DNA from: Adiantum capillus-veneris | Lineage: Eukaryota > Streptophyta > Polypodiopsida > Polypodiales > Pteridaceae | Length of the DNA: 64,000 nt | NCBI GenBank assembly: GCA_014529385.2 | Contig: CM043948.1 | Location: forward strand, 22,965,451 to 23,029,450 | Reading direction: 5' to 3' | Shown: piece by piece, positions 56,461-64,000 of the stretch | How positions within the stretch are numbered: position 1 is the stretch's first letter | Layout: each line of letters starts with the position of its first letter | The notes under the pieces: generated by a model | Database searches by the model: none | The model's input: the letters and a program-made list of their open reading frames with translations, nothing else | What the model was told of the DNA's origin: nothing | Position numbers and translations under genes: made by a program

Positions 56461-59400
56461 GCAGCTCGCATGAGAGTAAAATACAACCCAGAGAATCATG
56501 CAAAGATTCTAGATCAGATTAAGTTTTATTTAAAAGACCATACTCCTAAAAATGCCTTAGCAATTAGAACGCGACCTTTCTTGGGAAGAAAGGCCAAATG
56601 TTGTGTTACTTACTACCATAAGTAGTCATAGCCTTACTAACAATTCTGTATATTGCAGACCCTTGCTCTCTCGCAAGGGTTGGAATTATCTTCTAAACCC
56701 CTCTCTATGGAAACATCTCTTGTCCTCAGATGTATTGGTAGCACGGATGCTTCTGATAAATATGCAGGTTGTTGTGAGCCCATGTGGAAGGTGGTATCTC
56801 AACAAAAAACTTCTTGCAAAGATTATATTTGCGAACACTATCTCTTTCAGAATGAGCTTCTCAATTGGATACACCCTAAGATACTTTTTTGTGAGTTTTC
56901 TGACTTACTTTTTGGAAACCACAAATTACTTGATAATGTACTTATTGGCTGGAAGTATCAATAACCTATTAAAAATTTGGTCTACAGTAATGATTTTCTT
57001 TGACACGAATCCATTCCTGAATGTGTATGTAACAAGTTTATCACATTTTGCAAAGACTTTGATACATATGGTATGCATGTTTGTACTTGTGATCTTAGCA
57101 TCATTAAAAATAGCACAGTTCGGAAACTCCTGGCTAAAGGGATTAATCACATACCTAACTTTCCCAAAAACCCATATCTCACTTTATCAGCTTTACTTAG
57201 CTTTTTAACTGACCTTGTCAGTTTTCTCCGACTGGAGAAGACAGTCCTATTGGACTTAGCAAAATTGGTGGAAAAATGTTTCTTTTAAAAAATCTCACAC
57301 GTACCTGGTAAATTGGTTGTCTACAGATGGCTCTTGGATTACACCACAATTGGCTCTTGTATTTCAAAAACTTTCAAAAAATTGGTTCATAGTAGGATTA
57401 GATAAAAGCCCTAATTATCCCACTCTGATTTGCAAAAACCTAGCTTGGAGAGCAGCACATTCTTGAGTATATGGGAAGGAATTCACAATACTTAACACAT
57501 CCCTACAGGAGGTTACCAATAATATCTCAAGACGCTTAGGAGATTTGGGTTATTCTCTTCAGGATACTAAACTTCCAGTACTTTTTCCCACCTATAAAAG
57601 CCATAAACATAAATTCAGATGGATATATGATGCCTCGAGTAGCATCTTTACAGATGTTACCAAAGATATTACCCTTTTTCTTGACCTTATACTAATAGAA
57701 TTTGAATTATGTTGTGCTTCCAAAAAAAAATCTGCTATAACTTTCTGTAGATACACTACAACCCCTTCTTGATAACAAAAAACTCTACAAAGGTTACTTT
57801 TAACCTCCCTAAACAGATATTTCATCTTTTTAGAGCAGATATTACTCAATGCTGTGAGAATATTCCCTTAGAAGGGGATGTAGATCTTAACACTAGGCTG
57901 GTAACCTAACAGGACATAGAAGTGTCCTTTCAGGGGTTTGGAAAAATTTCCAAAACCATAGTAGATCCACTCATTTTGAAAAATCCTTTCATGAACTTAT
58001 AGTTCAAGGACTACTACGTATGGAAAAAATGAGAAACTTGTAAGATTTCTCATCCCTTGGTCACTACAAGCCTCCAAAGTTGATGGACCAGTGCATTTTG
58101 CCCAAAACAACAATTTTTTACTGTTGATTGCATATAAATAAGAGTGGGGTTTTTTTTAGGACATGAGATAAAATGCCCTGTTAACTTCAATGGGTTGGTG
58201 ATCAAAACATATGGTTGCTTTTACCTCACTATTTTTTTTTTGGGCCAAAAAAATAGGTACAAAAACATTGCATTTTTGTCATTTAGCGGACCTATCGTTT
58301 CTATAGTCACGCTCAATACAGATACTATATACATGTTTTCTTAGTTCTCTTTGGGCCTTTGGATTCAAAAGGAGCCATGGAGCATGTCAAAAGGATAATG
58401 GATCTCTTACTAAGTGGAACCTTGGGGGCAATGATAAAGTGCTAAATACAGCAAACATGAAAAAGATGGGTTTAGCATTATGACCTCTAGAAACCCATAG
58501 AAACTACTGAATATCTAGCCAAGTTTGTAGTCTATGATTAGATATGGTTACTACCTACAAAATACACACAATTGGCCTAAGAAACTAGCAATATTGAGAA
58601 AGTTATACTTGCTACTCTAAAATGTCTCGTATTCTTCAGCAATCAAAAAACTCAACCATCATCATATACTATGCTATATAGCATATTAGGTCCCCCAAAA
58701 CTCAAGGAAGATTATCTTTATGTTATACATTACACTTACACAATCAAAATTGAATTTGGATATCAAGAAAGCCACCAAAAAAATCATAGAAGTGCTAATT
58801 TTGGCCAAAAAACAGAATTATGCAATTCTTGTAAGTTGGTCATAACTTTTAATTTTAACACTTAGCTCTCCCTACAAGCATCAAAACATGTTGAGAACTA
58901 TGAAGGCTTATCCTCTAGCAATATAAACCTCACAAACATGAAGTTTAGAGTGGTATAGTTGCAAAAAATATAAAAAAACAAAAAACAGGACCCGTTTTTG
59001 CACACAGTTTAGGTTCAAAAATGTTGTGCAAGAGTAAGGTTAATGGTGAAATTGATACTCCAAAAAAAATGTCAAGTTTTTTTCATCTCATAAGGCAACT
59101 TTTTGGATATATAGCACCTAGAAATTCATTTTCATACTCTTCAAATAACTCAAGCAAAATGGTCACTTAACAGGACACAAAAGTGTCCAAGGACATAAAA
59201 GTGTCCTGTTACCATTCTAGTGTTAAGGATGTCCTGTCTCAGGTTATCCAACTAGCTTTTATTAATGCTAGGACAAAGGGTTTCTTTTGCATTTCTCTAT
59301 CTAGGAAACCTAGATGGATTAAAAAAACACATTCATACCACCACTTACACTTCAATGAAGAGGAGCTATGTTTAAACATATCATGGTTACTTGATGACTG

Positions 59401-59980
59401 CACCATTCTCTCTGGAGGACATTGCTTTAACCAAAGCCTAGGCATCCCCATGGGCTTCTCCTGGTCCCCTCTTATGTGTAACATATACTTAGCCTTCTTT
59501 GAATACAAATGGTTTCTCAAAGCCATGGGTGATAAATATGATAAACTTTCACTATTTAGACATACTTATAGGTATATGGATGACATACTAAGCCTCAACA
59601 ATAGGTCTTTCTCGAGAGAAATCAATCATATATATCTTGACTACTTAAAAATTGAACCAACTTTTGGACAAGGGTTCACTACATCCAATGGCTTCTTTTT
59701 GCACTTCGGTACAATTCCTTAACTTTTCTATTTCTCTTAATGTACCTTGTGTATGAGAGTATGACCCAAAGATTTTCTTGGAAAAGAGACTTTCTGAACC
59801 TCCCACCTATTGAATTCATAAAAAGGAATAGTAATAGACCCCACAAAGCGGCTCTTAGCACTTGTATAAGTCTACTTTACCTAATTATATACTCCTCCTC
59901 CAACTACCTCCTTGCTTTTGAAGATATTTACTTTTACACAAGTATTGCCTTAATGGTTTCAAAAGATGCGACATAATTTA
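56461..59980 (+). pseudogene. Penelope-like reverse transcriptase, broken
   Basis: A start-like MAARMRVKYNPENHAKIL at 56461 is soon stopped. Further pieces are KYAGCCEPMWKVV... (about 56757), HVCTCDLSIIKNSTVRKLLA and KGINHIP (57073-57150), WFIVGLDKSPNYPTLICKN (about 57380-57440), KSHKHKFRWIYDASSS (57590-57640), motif A RADITQCCENIP (57832-57867), SLGIPMGFSWSPL (about 59433) and the catalytic YMDD at 59573-59584 followed by ILSLNN. A C-terminal IEFIKRNSNRPHKA block is at 59809-59850. The DL..IKN..L..L...G lead-in and GIPMG/Y-DD spacing fit the Penelope-like RTs that I recall from animals and algae, not LINEs or LTR elements. The frame is broken by stops and by the insert at 57891-59222. Confidence 0.68.
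57891..59222. mobile_element. TTAA-flanked DNA element in the RT gene
   Basis: 1332 bp between TTAA (57887-57890) and TTAA (59223-59226). Ends are CACTAGGCTGGTAAC and, reversed, CACTAGAATGGTAAC (two mismatches), followed inside by AGGACA...TGTCC repeats. No transposase ORF, so non-autonomous. Taking out the insert with one TTAA joins the two RT halves in frame. TTAA suits piggyBac-type transposition. Confidence 0.75.
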
Positions 59981-60122
59981 TAAAATTAAATTGTCACTCT
60001 CTCAGAATGACTGGCCTGGGTTACACTTAAACCACAATATTCTCATCTCTCTAATAAGGTAGTAGGTCCATTCACAATGGGCCTACTATCGACCCATTGT
60101 GTTTGGTTCCTGGGACAGGGTG

Positions 60123-62353
60123 TTAGTACTTATCTTTCTGTTTATTTCCTAAAACAACTATATTACCCCTTACTGCTATCATCTTTGCTATATATTTCCA
60201 CTTAAGCTATAGCTTTAAAATAATGCCTATTTTGGGGCTACATTGAGTGGGATGGAACCCCTAATGGGTTATGATGGCAAAACCACAAACGGGGACAATT
60301 TTTTTGTTGGCAGCTATTAACTTGGCTTGGCTTTTACTCTACCACTGTGCCTCACTTATCGCGCCATGCTAATGGCGCACGGGCTGCTCTGCTCTACAGA
60401 ATACGACCTCATCAGAGGCGGCTGCGTTTTGTTTTTCACAGTAGGAATGGCACCTAGCCTACTCAGTGCTTGGTATGATGTGGATACTGCTCGCTACAAG
60501 CCATGAGTGATCGTGATCTACCTTCTTCTATTTAAAGAGGTGAGGGTGCATTCCGCCTCTCACTTAGCCTTGTGTGTGTTTTATTTGCATAAACCTAAAA
60601 GTGTGGATTGTGTGTATTCACTCTCTCCTATGCCAATTATGGAGCCTGCAACGCAACCTACACAGGTCAATTATCGTATATTGTTCTTGGTATTCTGGTT
60701 TTCTCTCCTTCGTACATATTGGTCTAAAGGTGATATAAGCACCCGTGCTTACAAGTAGGTATACTTTGTGGCTTAGCCTGGTGAGGCCAAATGTGTGGGT
60801 GGCTAAGCTTGACAGCGTGTGGCATCAAATGGTTGAATGGTATAACACTTGGTATGGTTAGGCTATGGTTTTTTCATCCCGCTACTGTTTTCGATTCTGA
60901 GAGCTCTTCTTAAACACTTCATTTTGTTCTTTTTTATGAGGTGGCACCTTAGGTATTGGGGGTATGGGATATTTGTTGATTGGGTTGCTTTACATACGAT
61001 TCCACCTGGCCTGGTAAAACATTACTCTGGTGATAAATAGAGTGATGAGATGTCCTGCCGCGAACGCATACTATTCATTAAAAGAATGGGGGATGGGGGG
61101 TTCTGCCCCGAAAGCATACTGTTTTGGATTTTAATGGTACTAGTTGTCTACATAGTGTTGTTTCCTCTGACATGATACAGGTCGCACAGAGGTGTGTTAA
61201 AGTGGCACTCCCACAATTGAGTACCATATCAGGAATTTTTTATGGCTAAAAGTCATGGTGGTAAAAATGTATTACTCCTTGGTTTAATATATTAAGGACC
61301 CATGCATTAATAAACTTGCTTTATGTTGGCAACTATGGTGCATTATGTTGCTTGTCATTAATGTGTTTCTAATAGAACTATGCCAATAAAGCTCTACACT
61401 TCCTGTATATGTTGTTTTGATGGGGTGCTACATTACACCTTTTGGAATTCGCAAGTTAGGGTATAGTCTATGAGACTAGCCCCAAAAGGCGAGTGTTCTT
61501 TATACTTCATGGTTCGACCGTCGATCTGGCTGATACCGTGTTTATATTAGGTGGGTTTCCACTTTGTATTCTAATCAATATGGCACAAGAATTGTTTAAA
61601 ACTAAGAGGAATGAAATTAGTGTATTTTTCCTTCCCATTTGGCATACAAGCTAAGGTAGGTTGGATTCCATAAACCCTAATGGGCATATAGTATTCAAAA
61701 TATGTCCTCTTTAACAGAGACAAGTTTGATACTCATAAACTATTAATGGAATTTTCTAGATATCTAAAGTTTTTCTGTTTTGGTTTCATATACATAAAAA
61801 GCAAGAGGAAGTGGAGCTTGACAAATCTGGCAAAGTAATTCTCAAATGACTGATGATTTGTTATAGGGTTTAAGACACTTGGATCAGAAAGGGTAGTGGC
61901 CTTTTGATCAGAATAATATGTATGCTATAATTAGAAATATAATCTTTGGGATAACAAAACGTTTTTACATAAAATTTGGAATACATGAGCACTTTGGATA
62001 GTGGTTTTAAGTTTAAAAAGTTGTAATATGGACATGGATAACAACTGGTTAGTCCATTGATACCTGTAAAAGACATCCAAGGCTAACATATATGTTGTCT
62101 TATTTGGATGGATACAGGTAAGGACTCTATCTTATCTTTGAAGTTTTTTGGCTTAAAGCAATTGTCTACACATGATTACACTTACACCTACTGCTAGGAA
62201 AGTAATTTTGATATATGTATACCGGAATGAGGCTTCATTCTTATAAGATTTGTACAAAGATAATTCTAAATGAATTGTTTTTTTACTTATCGGTACTCTC
62301 TCTCTCTCTGAATGTTAAAGTTCAATTATGTCTTATTATTTAAGTTAAAACAG

Positions 62354-62363
<10 letters not shown>
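60123..62363 (+). repeat. 2.24-kb direct terminal repeat, right copy
   Basis: Right partner of 53923-56191. Differences include a deletion around 61310 and a (TC) change near 62298. It runs directly into a (CA)n tract. Confidence 0.9.

Positions 62364-62385
<22 letters not shown>
62356..62385. repeat. (CA)n microsatellite
   Basis: Borders the right terminal repeat, mirroring the (CA)n at 53895-53922. Confidence 0.9.
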
Positions 62386-62386
<1 letters not shown>

Positions 62387-62438
62387 TCATGGTCAACAAT
62401 AAGATTTGACCCGAAAAGTGCACACTTGGGAGCGTTCT

Positions 62439-64000
62439 CTATACAAAAACAAAATGTTTCTTTCTTCGTGTTTTCTTCTTTCTCCCTCGGCCAATGGATG
62501 CAGCATCTCTCTCTTCGAGGATGAAATTTTGCTTTTGGAGCATTGACCGTGTGAGTGCATTCACTGGTGCTATGTTTATAGTTGGTGGTGTCCCATCAAC
62601 AATCTCTATTATGTTCAATGGTGTGATTTTCGGTGCGTTTGGATTGTTAGGACACTGTGCGATCAAATGATCTATGCCACAACGATTACAAGTGAGTATT
62701 GGCATTGCCAATGCACTCCCTTGACTTGTTTGCATTAGTGCGGCATTCTTTTGCATTCTAATGGGGCACTCAACTACTCGATGTGGTCCACCACATTCGT
62801 AGCATTGAAGAGGTGGTCTCCGGGCAAAACTATTAATGTTTTGGCCTCTTGCTGCTAGCGTAGTAGCTTGATATACCGGTTTGATTTGTCCCCAATGGTG
62901 TTCCATATAGTACATGGGACACTCCTCAAGCATGTCGACTCCATAGGTGATACTAGGGTCTATGTCCTCTTCGCAATCTACATAAGTACTAGATGACTCG
63001 CAACCTATTTGGTTCATAGGTGTAACTCTTGGATGAGGGGGTTGCGGTCCTAGCACTGGAGGTGGCAACGGCGTGGTTTGGACCACATTTTGGGTTCTAG
63101 GGACCATGTGCTGTAATGGCAACTGTTGCTCCATGGGTGGGGTAGGCATCAATGCAGGAACTCAAGGTGAGTCTGCCCAAGCTATAGGCGGTCTATTTTC
63201 CATGATGCGTTTAAGCATTAGTCAATCCTTCGCTTGATGGCCATACCTACCACACGCGTTACAAGTCCCGTTAAACTTTACTATGAAAGTAGGGCATTCA
63301 CTCGTAGTATGTGGGCCCAAGCAATATTGAGCACCATTGTTGCTCCCTTCTTGGATACATATGAGTGTTTTGTGGAGCACGATTACCCCTAAGGCTTTCT
63401 TGGATGGACTTTGTGAGATCTGCCAAAGTCATCTCAGATATCGTTTGCTCTTTCACAATTGGATTTATCTTCATTGGCTCATGCCCTGATGCTTGCGAGC
63501 TACTAGACTTCGGCTCGCCAGACACTCTTTCTCCTGCAATCATTAAATTATCCTCCAATTGGATTGCATTCATGGTGACTGCTTCCCAAGTGGTGATACC
63601 TCTAATGACTAGGCCATTATAAATACTTTCATGTCGTAGTCTCCTAATGAATCTATCGAGCAATTGGTTGTTGTTGAATTGCTCGTTTGGATTGCATCGA
63701 GAATTCAAATTCTTTAGGCGACTAATGAAGTCTCTAACGGATTCACCTTCTTCTCGTTGGGCTTTCTGGAGCTGAGAGGCTACACCCCAAAGTACTCCCT
63801 CTTGTATGTATTCTTTTAAGAACAGTCTCCTAAGAGTAGAGTAGATCGTTTTCTCTTCTACTCTTAAGGTTCTATACCAATCTCCAGCCTTTTCGCTTAG
63901 GGTCAAACTCAAAGCCTTACACTTATGTAGCTCATTGTGCTCTTCCAAGGAATCGCAAACATGTTCAAAGACTTCCATATGCTTTCTAGCATCTCCGTCT
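62439..64000 (-). pseudogene. Ty3/gypsy gag, minus strand, runs off the window
   Basis: The gag domain at 63978-63500 continues open to the window edge: LHKCKALSLTLSEKAGDWYR, LFLKEYIQEG, REEGESVRDFISRLKNLNSR and LLDRFIRRLRHESIYNGLV. A frameshift near 63330 passes to YCLGPHTTSEC, then a knuckle CNACGRYGHQAKD cut by a stop near 63230. The frame 63152-62439 has a Pro-rich linker and two more Cys/His motifs, CYECGGPHRVVEC and CNRCGIDHLIAQC, and ends RRKKHFVFV-stop next to the (CA)n tract. Pol would lie further left but is replaced by the Penelope-like element. Confidence 0.8.

Larger units (their letters stand above)
56192..60122 (+). mobile_element. Internal region of a Penelope-like element
   Basis: About 3.9 kb between the direct repeats, carrying one decayed reverse transcriptase gene and an inserted DNA element. 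The whole unit with repeats spans 53923-62363. Penelope-like elements commonly have LTR-like direct repeats. No GIY-YIG endonuclease was seen after the RT. Confidence 0.65.

Overview
The window is nuclear DNA from a plant, most likely a land plant with a repeat-rich genome. The evidence is a spliced host gene with the plant-type C-terminal half of VIRILIZER, DUF4283-type plant LINEs, Ty3/gypsy and Ty1/copia remnants, TNP2-type CACTA transposase pieces, and many long (GA)n, (CA)n and (AT)n microsatellites. I cannot place it more finely. No bacterial features, rRNA, tRNA or CRISPR were seen.

Only one host gene is convincing. It is the 3' half of VIRILIZER (VIR, m6A writer complex), + strand, with six exons from 7916 to 19134 in one continuous reading phase of 939 codons plus stop. 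Four introns are 71 to 213 bp. The last is 7.9 kb, because a LINE inserted antisense in it, and it leaves a 21-bp terminal exon. The N-terminal exons must lie upstream of the window, so 1-7915 may be one very large, repeat-filled VIR intron.

Layout. 1-2243: decayed gypsy gag. 2160-2762: 7-bp tandem array. About 2921-3766: LTR with TATA box and initiator-Met primer binding site, followed by a captured MLLE (PABC) domain of poly(A)-binding protein. 4160-5228: 3' end of an LTR family with TGTAGC ends. 5229-7892: two pieces of LINE family A bounded by (GA)n. 7916-20087: VIR and its 3' flank, with LINE family B copy 1 in the last intron. 20088-26230: a nearly full-length LINE-A carrying an LTR, two hAT-like MITEs, another insert and a local duplication. 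26461-28526: an internally inverted LINE-A and a fragment. 29438-36520: LINE-A 3' end hit by LINE-B copy 2. 36775-47035: copia RT scraps and a gypsy pol split by two copies of an element with an unrecognised gene. 46953-51059: CACTA remnant. 53432-53700: a second CACTA end. 53923-62363: a Penelope-like reverse transcriptase element with 2.2-kb direct terminal repeats, sitting between (CA)n tracts, its RT broken by a TTAA-flanked DNA element. 62439-64000: gypsy gag on the minus strand, running off the window.

The most unusual items are the Penelope-like element, the TGTAGC LTR family with its two-copy unknown gene, the consistent joining of LINE-A ends to (GA)n, and the MLLE domain fragment just downstream of an LTR primer binding site. 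All mobile-element genes appear broken. Family names are from memory of motifs, since no search could be run.
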